Source of the DNA: a virus
Direction: 5' to 3' (one strand)
Virus record (IMG/VR): IMGVR_UViG_3300035698_008439
Coordinates: 1 to 27,646 of that record
DNA: 27,646 nucleotides
In this document: in pieces, positions 1 to 7,823 of the stretch
How the letters are laid out: each line of letters opens with the position of its first letter
Position numbering within the stretch: the first letter of the stretch is position 1
Made by a program: the position numbers and the translations under genes
The notes under the pieces: model-generated
Database searches by the model: none
What the model saw: only the letters and a program-made list of their open reading frames with translations
What the model was told of the DNA's origin: nothing

Positions 1-2100
1 AGCGGTATCGTGTATATTATTTGAAACCTCAGCTATGTTATCAAAGCTTCCATCAATACTAAAAACCTTTAGCTCGGCATCAGCTCCATTATTCCCAAAT
101 GCAACGAGATAATGCGTTGCTGAGATTTGAACCATGGAATTATAATCAGCATTAAAATTATGTTGAAGATTATCTATCGATGCTATATTGTCACCATCGG
201 CATCAAAACTAAATGTTCTTATGAAGCCATTGGATGAAGATCCATTATATGCTATTATCGCATGGGTGGGATCAATTACAATAAGAGATGCACCCTCACC
301 ATAACTATCATAAATATTACTATTTTTAACTGCAATATTCTCATAGCTTCCATCTATTGTAAAAGTTTCAATAGTTGCATAAGAACCTGTTGATCCGCCT
401 CTATGTGTTCCTATAAAAAGTGTTGCTGAAATCATTGCCAGACTATCCCATATTCCATAGACTGAATCAAATTCTACCGGTGTTGCAATTTCTGAAATAA
501 CCGAATCAGTGATTAAGAATGTTTTCAACCAGCCATCTTCACCATTCCCAGCATACATTAATATTGCATGAGTTGAATCAATTAAAACAAATGAATTATA
601 CGAATTAGATAATGTATGATTAAGTGTTTTTATTTCAGTTACAACGATTCCAGCAGCAGGAGTTTCCTCTTGATAACCAACTATATTATATTCATCTTTT
701 GTGTAATCTCTTTTAATAGATCTCACTTTGAAATCTTCATCATAAACTGTTACAATATCGGATGCATGGATATCAAATGACTCTAAATTATCTAATATTA
801 ATGTAAGCTCTTTGGTAACTCCGAAAATATCAGCATAAATTCCTTTAGTAATTTCCGTAGTTATATCACAATTCCCAGATAATTGTTGATAAGTAGATCC
901 GAAAGGAACGTTAATAATATTAGTTTCATAAAATCCAATTCCGGTTGTTATTATATGGGTTTGAATTTCTTCCTCAAGATTTCTTAAATTAAATCCTCCA
1001 CTATCGGTACAGATAATAGTAGCTCTATTAATCAATAAAAGATCTTTAATGATAGGTAAAAAACTTATTTCATCTGTTAATTCATCATCTTTAGTTAAGA
1101 TATTTCCATTGAAAGGTTTCTCGCAATCCTTGCCGAAAAAATAAGATGGGTTTGTATGTGAACCTGTCATATCAATAGTAACATCTTTTATCGATCCAAA
1201 ATCATAAGAAAAAGTCTGGGTGTATCCGCTGATCTGACTTGATAATAGTACACTCCAATAATATATCCCAGCATATTTTAATGTCTCATTAATCTCTTTG
1301 AACCAGTCGGCATAAGAATCTTCATAATCTGCAATAGGTTCTCCTGATTCCCAAGTGGCATATTCAGAAAATCCATGACCTGGAAAAAATCTATAAATCT
1401 TGGCAAAAGCATATCCAGTTTGATTTATATCAGTTATAAATAACCCCCATGTTACATATAAAATAGTAGCTCCAGCATCAGGAGAATAAAATCCATAACC
1501 TTCTTTATCTAAAGGGAAAACAGGAGTAGCACCTTCAATGTGGACAGGTGTATAAGCTCCATATTGATGTAGTTTTATTTTGACGACCTCAATTGGATCG
1601 GATGAATCAGGTCTGATAATATTATCTAAATAGCTAAAAAAACTATAATTAATTTTCAATCCTATCTGTACCCAGAAATTATAAAAATAATCAAAATCTT
1701 GAGAATTTCCGAAACCGCCATATAATTTTGGTGTAGTAATATCAGAATAGACATTTAATAGTTCAACATAATCATAGCAGAATATTTCTATCGTTCCATC
1801 TTTTTTGTTATAATAACATTGTGAGACATCAATATATCCATGAAATTTTGTGACACCATCCAGGATTAAGTCAACATGATAACATGAAATAGTTTTATCA
1901 ATAATATGTAATCCATCCTTAATATCAGTATGGACATAGCTTGCATTTAAGAAGGCTTTATAAGTTGCTCTTCTGGGAGATAAAATACCAAATGAATCAT
2001 TAAATAAATAAGATTCTGAAATATCTACATCGAAGATCGGAGAGACTGTTTTAGTTCCCTGACTCATTGAATTTCCATAATAATAAACCGACCAGCCCAT
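1..2100 (-). CDS. Tail-tip/baseplate-type protein with C-terminal propeller-like repeats (partial, 3' end outside window)
   Basis: The frame is open for 700 codons from the ATG at 2100 to the window edge, so the C-terminus is missing. Its ATG overlaps the TAA of the tape measure gene (TAATG), implying translational coupling. The place right after the tape measure is where distal tail and tail-hub proteins lie. The N-terminal ~110 residues include ILDGVTKFHGYID and GTIEIFCYDYVELL, which look like a beta-rich hub domain. From about residue 492 there are four repeats of about 50 residues with the pattern S-h-x-x-I-x-x-T-H-x-h-h-x-Y-x-G, then G-x-h-x-T-F-x-I-D. They resemble beta-propeller blades; more may follow outside the window. 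I infer a tail-tip structural protein whose repeats contact the cell surface or other tail proteins. The structural role is fairly sure; the exact role (distal tail, hub or fibre) is not. Confidence 0.8.
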   Translation of the reverse strand, partial: MGWSVYYYGNSMSQGTKTVSPIFDVDISESYLFNDSFGILSPRRATYKAFLNASYVHTDIKDGLHIIDKTISCYHVDLILDGVTKFHGYIDVSQCYYNKKDGTIEIFCYDYVELLNVYSDITTPKLYGGFGNSQDFDYFYNFWVQIGLKINYSFFSYLDNIIRPDSSDPIEVVKIKLHQYGAYTPVHIEGATPVFPLDKEGYGFYSPDAGATILYVTWGLFITDINQTGYAFAKIYRFFPGHGFSEYATWESGEPIADYEDSYADWFKEINETLKYAGIYYWSVLLSSQISGYTQTFSYDFGSIKDVTIDMTGSHTNPSYFFGKDCEKPFNGNILTKDDELTDEISFLPIIKDLLLINRATIICTDSGGFNLRNLEEEIQTHIITTGIGFYETNIINVPFGSTYQQLSGNCDITTEITKGIYADIFGVTKELTLILDNLESFDIHASDIVTVYDEDFKVRSIKRDYTKDEYNIVGYQEETPAAGIVVTEIKTLNHTLSNSYNSFVLIDSTHAILMYAGNGEDGWLKTFLITDSVISEIATPVEFDSVYGIWDSLAMISATLFIGTHRGGSTGSYATIETFTIDGSYENIAVKNSNIYDSYGEGASLIVIDPTHAIIAYNGSSSNGFIRTFSFDADGDNIASIDNLQHNFNADYNSMVQISATHYLVAFGNNGADAELKVFSIDGSFDNIAEVSNNIHDTA

Positions 2101-4652
2101 TAAAATTCTCCCATTTGTTTCTTTCCTCTTTTATTGGCTTGTCTAATTGCAATATCCCCAATTTGTGTTTGCGTTTCATATAGAGTTGATATGATCTTAT
2201 TTAAAAGTCCATTTTGTGATCTTAATAGATTATCACGTTCTGATACTTGACCGATTGATCTTACATCAACTTCTTCCCCACCACCTGCATAGAAACCAAC
2301 TGAATCCATAGGAAGATTTGAAGGGATTTGATAACCCGAAACACCCGTAGCAAATTCTGGAGCTTGATAACTTGCAAAAGGATTGCCGCCATTACCGATC
2401 ATTGCTGGAAGAGGAAGTCCTCCGAATCCTAAACTTGCTCCACCGGTAGCTCCACCAAAGATCGCTTTGATAGCCATTAAGATTCCCTTACTTAATAGTT
2501 GTTTAATTAGATATTGAAAGAATCTCTTGGCTTCTAATCTTGCACCCATGAAGACATCCGCTAATTGATCTGCTAACGATGATGCTATAAGGTTTCCTAT
2601 TTCCCTTAACCCTTGTTCCATCATTGACATCGTATCTTTTCCGCTTTTATTAAATTTCTTCATTCCCTTAGTAGCTTGTTCAATAGATTTCCCAATACTA
2701 TCCCAGATGTTTTTTGTAGTTGTTCCTAATCGATTATCTTCACCACCCCCGGGAACTATTTCACCGGTTGCAGCTTGACCAGGTTTTGTGGCATCTTTTA
2801 CTTTTTTAAGAGCAATCGCAACTGCCCTTAATTCTATTGCTAAATTATGTGCTTTTATTATACCTATACCAAATTCTTCATGCAGTTGTTTACTTATTTC
2901 ATTAGTTGATTGGGATATATCAAAATATTCGACTAATGCTAACATCGCCCCATCTGTTTTTTTAGTATAGTCACTTAATGCTTTTGAGTTTTTTCTTTGT
3001 TCACTATTAACCGACCTTAAAGCTTCCATAAGATCGTCTTTTAATAATTTAATGTGTGTTCGTAATACTCCTTGTTGAGTTTTAAATACATTCGATTTTT
3101 CTAATTCACCTAATTGTCTTTGATAATTTGCTAATTCTATTTTAATATTTTCTACATCACCTTTTGCATTTCTTAATCTTTTACTAGATGATTCTACTGC
3201 TTTACCATATTTATAATAAGCATCAATAGTCTCGTTTATTGCTTTTTTGTGTTTTGATCTAATCCATTGAAGCTCTGCCTGGTATAACTCTTTTACCCTA
3301 CCAGTATTAATTGCAATAGCTTTACCATATTTATTGACTTCACTAATTGCACCTGGAACTATCTCAGCTATTTTCGCAATTGCTATATTTAACTTTTCTT
3401 GCTCATCTTTACTTAATTCCACTTTTGTTTTTAAAGTTTCATATTCAGTTACATAATTATCTAATTCTATACCTTTTTCTTCAAATCTTTTTAACTCTCT
3501 TGAAAGTTTTGCTAAATTTTCACTTGGGAGAGTAAACAGTTTGGATAGTTTATCTGCAAGCACACTGCCAATGGTTCTTACAAAGGCATCCAATTTCTTC
3601 ATTATGATTCCGATTTGTTCAGAAAAAGCAGCTAGTTGTTTATCAGCAACTTCTTGAGCTGTTCCACCAGAATTTCTTAATTGTTTAGAGAATTCCTCAA
3701 GCCCTTCTGCACCCTGGTATACAAGCTCTGTCATACCCGTAATAGCTCTTGCACCAAATATCATCTTTAATGCCATATTTCTTTCTTCTTCACTTACTTT
3801 GTTTAATTTAGGTGCGAGTTCACCTAAAATTGCTTTAAAGGATTTCATTTTGCCTGTTGCTTTATCATATACATCTACATATTTATCTATAGACTTTCTG
3901 ACTTCTGAAGTTGGTGCAGATAAATTTATTAATGCTCTTCTTAATGATGTACCAGCCATAGAGCCCTTAATACCAACATTTGCCATTAATCCTATGACCG
4001 CTACAGTGTCTTCAAGACTATTATTAGTATTTCTTGCAATACCAGAAACATAGCTCATCGTTTCACCAAGTTGGTCAAGTGTCATATTAGCTGAAATAAA
4101 CCCTTTTACCAACACATCTACAACTTTCCCACTTTCCGTAAATGGGATTTTGAATCCCTTCATTGTATCAACTAATATCTCTGAAGATTTACCCATCTCC
4201 ATAACACCAGCTTTTGCAAGTAATGCAGTGGATCCAAATGATTGCATCTGTTGTGTTGCACTTAGACCTGCTGATCCTAAGAAATAGAAAGCTTTAGCCG
4301 CTTTATCTGCTGCTACATTAAGACTAATAGATGTTTGTTCTGCCATTTTTGACATTTTATTGAATTGATCTTCTGTAACTTTCGATACAGCCGTTGATTG
4401 TCTCATCGACTGATCAAACTTAGCAAACCGTGCAACACTTACAGCAGACATGGCAGCAACAGTAACGCCAATACCAGTAATAACCTTTCCCACTTTTTTG
4501 AACGCTGCGGAGTTACCCATCATTTTAGCTTGGACATGATTAGAGAATTGTGTTACTTGTGCAGAAGCCTTTCTTAATCCTACAGTCAGTCCAGACGTAT
4601 TAGCCGTTACAATTGCAACTAATCTACCTGCGCTTATTCCTGGTAATGCCAT
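2100..4652 (-). CDS. Tail tape measure protein (850 aa)
   Basis: This is the largest complete gene here and has the TP901/PhageMin_Tail type tape measure core: residues ~76-330 include FDQSMRQSTAVSKV, AAKAFYFLGSAGLSA and LLAKAGVMEMG, followed by helical coiled-coil-like sequence (~380-600). Hydrophobic stretches lie at ~56-75 and in the glycine-rich region ~720-770, as is usual in proteins that may also form a DNA channel in the host membrane. In this family length sets tail length; at about 0.15 nm per residue, 850 residues suggest a tail near 125 nm. A GGAG ribosome binding site lies about 8 bases before the ATG. The gene follows the tail assembly chaperone locus and overlaps the tail-tip gene by one base, the standard siphovirus order. 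Confidence 0.95.
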   Translation of the reverse strand: MALPGISAGRLVAIVTANTSGLTVGLRKASAQVTQFSNHVQAKMMGNSAAFKKVGKVITGIGVTVAAMSAVSVARFAKFDQSMRQSTAVSKVTEDQFNKMSKMAEQTSISLNVAADKAAKAFYFLGSAGLSATQQMQSFGSTALLAKAGVMEMGKSSEILVDTMKGFKIPFTESGKVVDVLVKGFISANMTLDQLGETMSYVSGIARNTNNSLEDTVAVIGLMANVGIKGSMAGTSLRRALINLSAPTSEVRKSIDKYVDVYDKATGKMKSFKAILGELAPKLNKVSEEERNMALKMIFGARAITGMTELVYQGAEGLEEFSKQLRNSGGTAQEVADKQLAAFSEQIGIIMKKLDAFVRTIGSVLADKLSKLFTLPSENLAKLSRELKRFEEKGIELDNYVTEYETLKTKVELSKDEQEKLNIAIAKIAEIVPGAISEVNKYGKAIAINTGRVKELYQAELQWIRSKHKKAINETIDAYYKYGKAVESSSKRLRNAKGDVENIKIELANYQRQLGELEKSNVFKTQQGVLRTHIKLLKDDLMEALRSVNSEQRKNSKALSDYTKKTDGAMLALVEYFDISQSTNEISKQLHEEFGIGIIKAHNLAIELRAVAIALKKVKDATKPGQAATGEIVPGGGEDNRLGTTTKNIWDSIGKSIEQATKGMKKFNKSGKDTMSMMEQGLREIGNLIASSLADQLADVFMGARLEAKRFFQYLIKQLLSKGILMAIKAIFGGATGGASLGFGGLPLPAMIGNGGNPFASYQAPEFATGVSGYQIPSNLPMDSVGFYAGGGEEVDVRSIGQVSERDNLLRSQNGLLNKIISTLYETQTQIGDIAIRQANKRGKKQMGEF

Positions 4653-4894
4653 TATTTAATCTCCAATACTCTTTGTTTTTTAAAGAACTTAGAAGGATTC
4701 GGACATCCGGCTTTATACCAAGCATCCATCTCATTCTTAGTTACCTTAAATGATGGGAAGTTTTTTATAGCTTTTAATGGATCTTTATTAGGTTTACTCG
4801 GTTCTTTAATTTTAAAGTAACTGAATAAAACCTTCTTGATTATGGTTAGAGAAACATCAGCTGATAAAATATCCTTCCGCCATTCTCCTATTTC
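4652..4894 (-). other. 80-codon open continuation after an in-frame TAA in the chaperone extension
   Basis: Downstream of the TAA at 4895-4897 the same reading frame as the chaperone extension stays open for 80 codons, then ends in a TAA overlapping the tape measure ATG (TAATG). It has no ATG, GTG or TTG with a ribosome binding site near its beginning; the first in-frame ATG is some 25 codons from the end. The translation is protein-like (EIGEWRKDILSADVSL at the start, AWYKAGCPNPSKFF near the end). With it the extension would be about 118 residues, near the size of lambda gpT (144 aa). It is either the broken or mis-sequenced second half of the T domain or is reached by stop-codon readthrough. 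No function can be given to it alone. Confidence 0.55.
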
Positions 4895-5331
4895 TTAGAT
4901 AGCTTCAAAGAAATCATCAAGATCCATCCTCCCTATTATCTCGTAACTCCAGCCATATTCTCTGGCAAGAATTCCGAATAACTTCTTCCACTCTATTGGT
5001 TTTTCTACTTTCCCGGCTCTTCTGTTTCTTCAGTTAATCCCTCAGGTTCGGGAAATATCTTTGATGCATTTGCTAATGCTGTAAATATAGACATATTTTT
5101 ATCTGGATCTATATCAATTGCATTTAGCATTTCCTCTCTAGTTAAATTATTGTCTTGGCAGACCAAAATCAATAATAGATTAATTTGACCTTTAATGTCT
5201 TGAGTCTTTTTTTCATATACTGTTCCTATCTTGCTAATTGATACACCAAAAAACTTTTCCAATTCAATCCATGTTTTGGTTAAGATCTTATTACTAATCT
5301 CGATTCCTTTACATACTTTAATCATTTTCAT
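4895..5331 (-). CDS. Tail assembly chaperone, -1 frameshift product (gpGT-like)
   Basis: Ribosomes that slip -1 on GGGAAAG (5014-5008) replace the immediate TAG with 37 more codons, giving a ~145-residue product. The added segment begins VEKPIEWKKLFGILAREYGW and ends at TAA 4895-4897. It has the look of known second-frame chaperone domains: a conserved Trp, then G-x-L-A-x-x-Y-G-W and an acidic helix. In lambda the G/GT pair binds the tape measure and tail tube proteins before assembly and is absent from the virion. Position between tail tube and tape measure genes supports the same role. What is seen: heptamer, alternative frame, motif. What is inferred: that slippage occurs. The TAA that ends it early is odd and is treated as a finding. 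Confidence 0.75.
5005..5331 (-). CDS. Tail assembly chaperone, short form (gpG-like, 108 aa)
   Basis: An ATG at 5331 preceded by AAGGAG opens a 108-codon gene ending in TAG at 5005-5007. It lies just before the tape measure and after the tail tube gene, the standard place of the tail chaperone. The protein is mostly alpha-helical in appearance (GIEISNKILTKTWIELEKFF; NNLTREEMLNAIDIDPDKNM) with an acidic tail ending EEPGK, and the last two sense codons lie in the slippery sequence GGGAAAG. Its likely role is to keep the tape measure protein soluble and bring tail tube subunits to it in the cytoplasm. The start overlaps the preceding 48-codon gene by 14 bases. Sequence similarity alone is weak; the context and slip site carry the call. 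Confidence 0.82.
   Translation of the reverse strand: MKMIKVCKGIEISNKILTKTWIELEKFFGVSISKIGTVYEKKTQDIKGQINLLLILVCQDNNLTREEMLNAIDIDPDKNMSIFTALANASKIFPEPEGLTEETEEPGK
5008..5014 (-). other. Slippery heptamer GGGAAAG for -1 programmed frameshift
   Basis: On the minus strand the codons read CCG GGA AAG TAG. The heptamer G-GGA-AAG fits X-XXY-YYZ and is identical to the slip site of the lambda G/T genes. Both tRNAs can re-pair at GGG AAA after a one-base backward slip, and the next zero-frame codon is a stop, which favours pausing. The new frame continues 37 codons with chaperone-like sequence. Confidence 0.85.
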
Positions 5332-5464
5332 TTTTACTCTCCTTGTTTATTTTGTTTAAGATCATTTCTGCTCCTGCGATAAATGCAGTATGTGACTCAG
5401 CATAAATATTATTATCTACAAATTTTGTTGCCATTTCTTCTAATTCTTCATCACTAATTTTCAT
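5318..5464 (-). CDS. Small phage protein, unknown function (48 aa)
   Basis: This short gene opens with ATG at 5464, eight bases after AAGGAG, and ends with TAA at 5318-5320, overlapping the chaperone start by 14 bases. The protein begins MKISDEELEEMATKFVDN and has an acidic helix followed by HTAFIAGAEMILNKI; short phage proteins with an xFIAGAEx segment are common but of unknown role. Its own ribosome binding site, the tight overlap and the sensible amino acid make-up support a real gene. The place between tail tube and chaperone genes may suggest a minor tail assembly role, but that is a guess. Confidence 0.72.
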   Translation of the reverse strand: MKISDEELEEMATKFVDNNIYAESHTAFIAGAEMILNKINKESKNEND

Positions 5465-5484
5465 TTTACTCTCCTTGTATTATT

Positions 5485-5515
5485 GGGAGGCAGGAACAAG
5501 GCAAACCTACCTCCC
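5485..5515 (-). promoter_or_regulatory. Intergenic RNA hairpin after the tail tube gene
   Basis: In the minus-strand transcript GGGAGGTAGG (5515-5506) pairs with CCTGCCTCCC (5494-5485) around an 11-base loop: ten pairs including one G-U wobble. The wobble would be a C-A mismatch in the plus-strand RNA, so the structure belongs to the leftward transcript. No U-run follows, so it is not a classic terminator. It sits between the abundant tail tube gene and genes needed in small amounts and may stabilise the upstream mRNA or attenuate reading. Confidence 0.6.
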
Positions 5516-5523
5516 TATTGGTT

Positions 5524-6075
5524 CTATAGTACTTGACGTGCTACAAAACCGATTTGATCTCCAGCATCTCTTGTATCTACTGCCAGAGCTTTAAATTCAA
5601 TATCCTGCAATGTTACATCTTCCTCTTTAAATGGTAATGTCCAATTACATGAAGGATAACAGGAATATAAAATTATAATAACCTTATTACTTGTTCCTGG
5701 TATTGTATGTTCAAATCTCAATGAAGTTGTATTAACTGTCTTTGATCCACCGAACTTCATTATATCAAAACTTCCAGATCCTTCTACATAAGAAGTTGGA
5801 TCATAAGCTGGCCAAGATGAAGAACTTAATGCTGAATCCGTAACTCCTAATGCGATCTTGAAATTAGCTGTTGAGATCTCAGCTATTGTTGCTTTCAAGC
5901 TTGCTGACTCTCCAAATCTGAAAACCTTGATTGTTCCCAAGGATAATTGAGACTTATATTCTTTCAATTCTCCAACATAATTAAATTCGACATCGCCTTT
6001 AAGTGATCCTACATTGACATTATTCAGATATAGATCACCACCACCAAGTGTAAGATTTCCTAATTCTGCGCCCAT
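5524..6075 (-). CDS. Major tail tube protein (183 aa)
   Basis: The ATG at 6075 follows AGGAGG closely. The N-terminus (GNLTLGGGDLYLNNVNVG, then LKGDVEFNY) is the pattern of tail tube subunits in this sort of siphovirus: G-x-G-x-h-Y-h-N-x-x-x-V-G-x-L-x-G-x-V-x-F. The rest is beta-rich, as expected for the tube fold that stacks in hexameric rings around the tape measure. The length is normal for the family. It lies between the connector/modification genes and the tail chaperone, and is followed by a stable hairpin (5485-5515), which fits a highly expressed structural gene. The C-terminus has two cysteines (YSCYPSCNW) of unknown importance. Confidence 0.88.
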   Translation of the reverse strand: MGAELGNLTLGGGDLYLNNVNVGSLKGDVEFNYVGELKEYKSQLSLGTIKVFRFGESASLKATIAEISTANFKIALGVTDSALSSSSWPAYDPTSYVEGSGSFDIMKFGGSKTVNTTSLRFEHTIPGTSNKVIIILYSCYPSCNWTLPFKEEDVTLQDIEFKALAVDTRDAGDQIGFVARQVL

Positions 6076-6083
6076 TGTTCCTC

Positions 6084-6968
6084 CTATTTAATTGCTAAAG
6101 AAAAGACTTCATCATATCTTTTTGTAATCTCAACTATATTATGATGATTCTCAGCAAACTTTCTTCCATTAATTGATAAGATCTTTTGTAAACTCTTATC
6201 ATTCATCAGTAATTTTATTTTTTTGATAACATCGATTATTTCTCTTTTAATGAAAAGAACGTTCTCTCCGTCTGTTAAGTTTTCTCCATGATAACCAACC
6301 TTGGTTGAAATCACGGGAACTCCGCAAGCCAATGCCTCCATTGTGACATTAGAACATCCTTCTGCCATAGATGGTAATATTAAGCAGTCTATGCGATTAT
6401 AAAAATCAAGGCTCATTCTATCATGTGGTATCTGAGAATGCCCGTATAAACATTCAATATGATCGGTTATTGGTAATAAGGTCAACATCGCTTGATCATA
6501 TAATAACCACCCTTTATAATCAAGACCTCTTCCATAAATATTTCCAGCAAATCCCAAAGTAAATCTTCTTTCTTTTTTCGGATAAGGTTTGAAGACTTCA
6601 AGATCTAATCCATTTGGAATTTGAAACGCATTATCATTAACTTTAACAGCTACATCATAAAGTTGTTTATTTGTTGAGATAATCGCTGCACAATCAGCTA
6701 AAGGATTATCATATCGAGTACTTGGATTCTCATCATTTATTAACATTCCACCCATCCTACATACCACCTTACTTTTATCTTTAATTTGTTTTAAACTATC
6801 AACATTCTGTATTAGGGCCAGATCAAAAAAGTTTACGAGATCTTCATCCAGTTCACATCCCGGAATCCTTTGAACTCTAACAAATCGATGATCTGAATTC
6901 TCAGTCATATCCTTCAGAGCAAATGCCCAGCTCCAATCTTTACAATTCTCATAACTTAATATATTCAT
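6084..6968 (-). CDS. GT4-family glycosyltransferase (294 aa)
   Basis: The C-terminal half is a clear GT-B fold sugar transferase domain: FTLGFAGNIYGRGLDYKG (residues ~136-153) and RIDCLILPSMAEGCSNVTME followed by ALACGVPVIST (~192-222), with the E-x7-E pair at E203 and E211 that binds the nucleotide-sugar. The N-terminal Rossmann half is compact (NILSYENCKDW at the start, IPNGLDLEVFKP at the domain boundary). I place the start at ATG 6968, which overlaps the TGA of the preceding gene (ATGA), rather than the upstream TTG at 6977. Sugar donor and acceptor cannot be read from sequence. It sits in the tail module with a methyltransferase gene, so targets may be virion proteins or host surface sugars. 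Family call is secure; role is inference. Confidence 0.92.
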   Translation of the reverse strand: MNILSYENCKDWSWAFALKDMTENSDHRFVRVQRIPGCELDEDLVNFFDLALIQNVDSLKQIKDKSKVVCRMGGMLINDENPSTRYDNPLADCAAIISTNKQLYDVAVKVNDNAFQIPNGLDLEVFKPYPKKERRFTLGFAGNIYGRGLDYKGWLLYDQAMLTLLPITDHIECLYGHSQIPHDRMSLDFYNRIDCLILPSMAEGCSNVTMEALACGVPVISTKVGYHGENLTDGENVLFIKREIIDVIKKIKLLMNDKSLQKILSINGRKFAENHHNIVEITKRYDEVFSLAIK

Positions 6969-7243
6969 CTCGCCCAATCCGTTAATGTTCTATGGCTTGC
7001 AAATAATGTTACCACCTTTGGGATATCCTCATTCCTGATTAATAATTGAAAACATCTTGGATTCTGAGCAATTATAAGGTCAGCATTTTCTTTGACAATC
7101 ATATCGGCTACCATCTCTTGAGAAAGTCCTGATGTTAAGATCTGAATATGATCAAAGATCGAATGCTTCCTGATTCGATTGAATCGGTTATTATACGCCC
7201 AGCCTTCGACATCACTAATCCAAAGTATTTTTTTTATAGACAA
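6965..7243 (-). CDS. Stand-alone N-terminal Rossmann half of a GT-B glycosyltransferase (about 92 aa)
   Basis: The protein reads KKILWISDVEGWAYNNRF early, then ADLIIAQNPRCFQLL and IPKVVTLFASHRTL, and stops. This resembles the first domain of GT4-type enzymes, and is similar in pattern to the N-terminus of the next gene, which reads DLALIQNVDSL and KSKVVCRMGG at matching places. The catalytic nucleotide-sugar domain is absent, so it cannot be a complete transferase. Start choice: TTG at 7243 has AAGGGA at good distance and gives the expected short N-terminus; ATG at 7261 is possible but has a poorer site. The gene overlaps the methyltransferase 3' end and overlaps the next gene by ATGA. It may be a duplication remnant or a partner subunit. 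Confidence 0.65.
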   Translation of the reverse strand: MSIKKILWISDVEGWAYNNRFNRIRKHSIFDHIQILTSGLSQEMVADMIVKENADLIIAQNPRCFQLLIRNEDIPKVVTLFASHRTLTDWAR

Positions 7244-7823
7244 GATAAATCCCTTTCTCATATCTTTGATAGTTGAGTTCAATCTGTTTACTGATCAATT
7301 CAAGTTCTTTGAATTCCTCGAGGATCTGCTCTTCGGTTCTAATTACAACATGAGCAGGTTTCGGCTTTGATCTAAGAGGAAGATAGAAGAAAAGAAGTCC
7401 ACCAGGTTTTAATATCCTGATAAGTTCTTTCTGTCCTTGAATAAAATGATCATCATTGAGTGCATGATCGAGAACTTCCCAAGAAAAGACTACCCCCATA
7501 GAATTTTCCTGTAGTTCTGTATCAGAAAAATCCTTATCGAATGACCATAATCCTTCCGGTAATTTACCAATATTACCAAATTCATTAATTAGTAAATCTA
7601 CTATTACTCTATCTTTTCCATAAGGAAATAATGCCAACGCTCCGCCCATTACTCCTGCTCCAATATCACATACTGATTCGATATTTTTAAAGGCTCCAAA
7701 GTGCTTCCGGCATACTTTCTTAACTTCAAACATTTCAAATCGATGTCTTAATTTCTCCAGATAGAATTCATCATCGTGAGATGTCATGTATCGGAGTGCA
7801 AATTCACGAGTCCAGTTTTTCAT
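7215..7823 (-). CDS. Class I SAM-dependent methyltransferase (202 aa)
   Basis: Motif I is ESVCDIGAGVMGGALALFP (residues ~49-67, D53 and the glycines contacting SAM), an acidic residue ending strand beta-2 is D76, and the post-motif region FSWEVLDHALNDD followed by LIRILKPGGLLFFYLP (~113-149) is typical of the Methyltransf_11 group. ATG at 7823 is chosen because GGAG lies just upstream; longer forms from 7844 lack a site. The 3' end overlaps the glycosyltransferase-like gene. The acceptor is unknown. Linked glycosyltransferases suggest methylation of a sugar or a modified protein, but small-molecule or DNA targets are not excluded (no N-P-P-Y/W motif of DNA adenine enzymes is present). Confidence 0.88.
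   Translation of the reverse strand: MKNWTREFALRYMTSHDDEFYLEKLRHRFEMFEVKKVCRKHFGAFKNIESVCDIGAGVMGGALALFPYGKDRVIVDLLINEFGNIGKLPEGLWSFDKDFSDTELQENSMGVVFSWEVLDHALNDDHFIQGQKELIRILKPGGLLFFYLPLRSKPKPAHVVIRTEEQILEEFKELELISKQIELNYQRYEKGIYLVYKKNTLD

Noticed and set aside
2788-4053. Plus-strand open frames of 60-84 codons opposite the tape measure
   Set aside because: Antisense shadows of a well-supported gene, without ribosome binding sites or family patterns.
4895-4897. Reassigned TAA codon as the explanation of the open frame after the stop
   Set aside because: TAA is a normal terminal stop for many genes here (for example tape measure, portal, ERF), and TAG and TGA are too, so the code is standard; only local readthrough, mutation or error remain.
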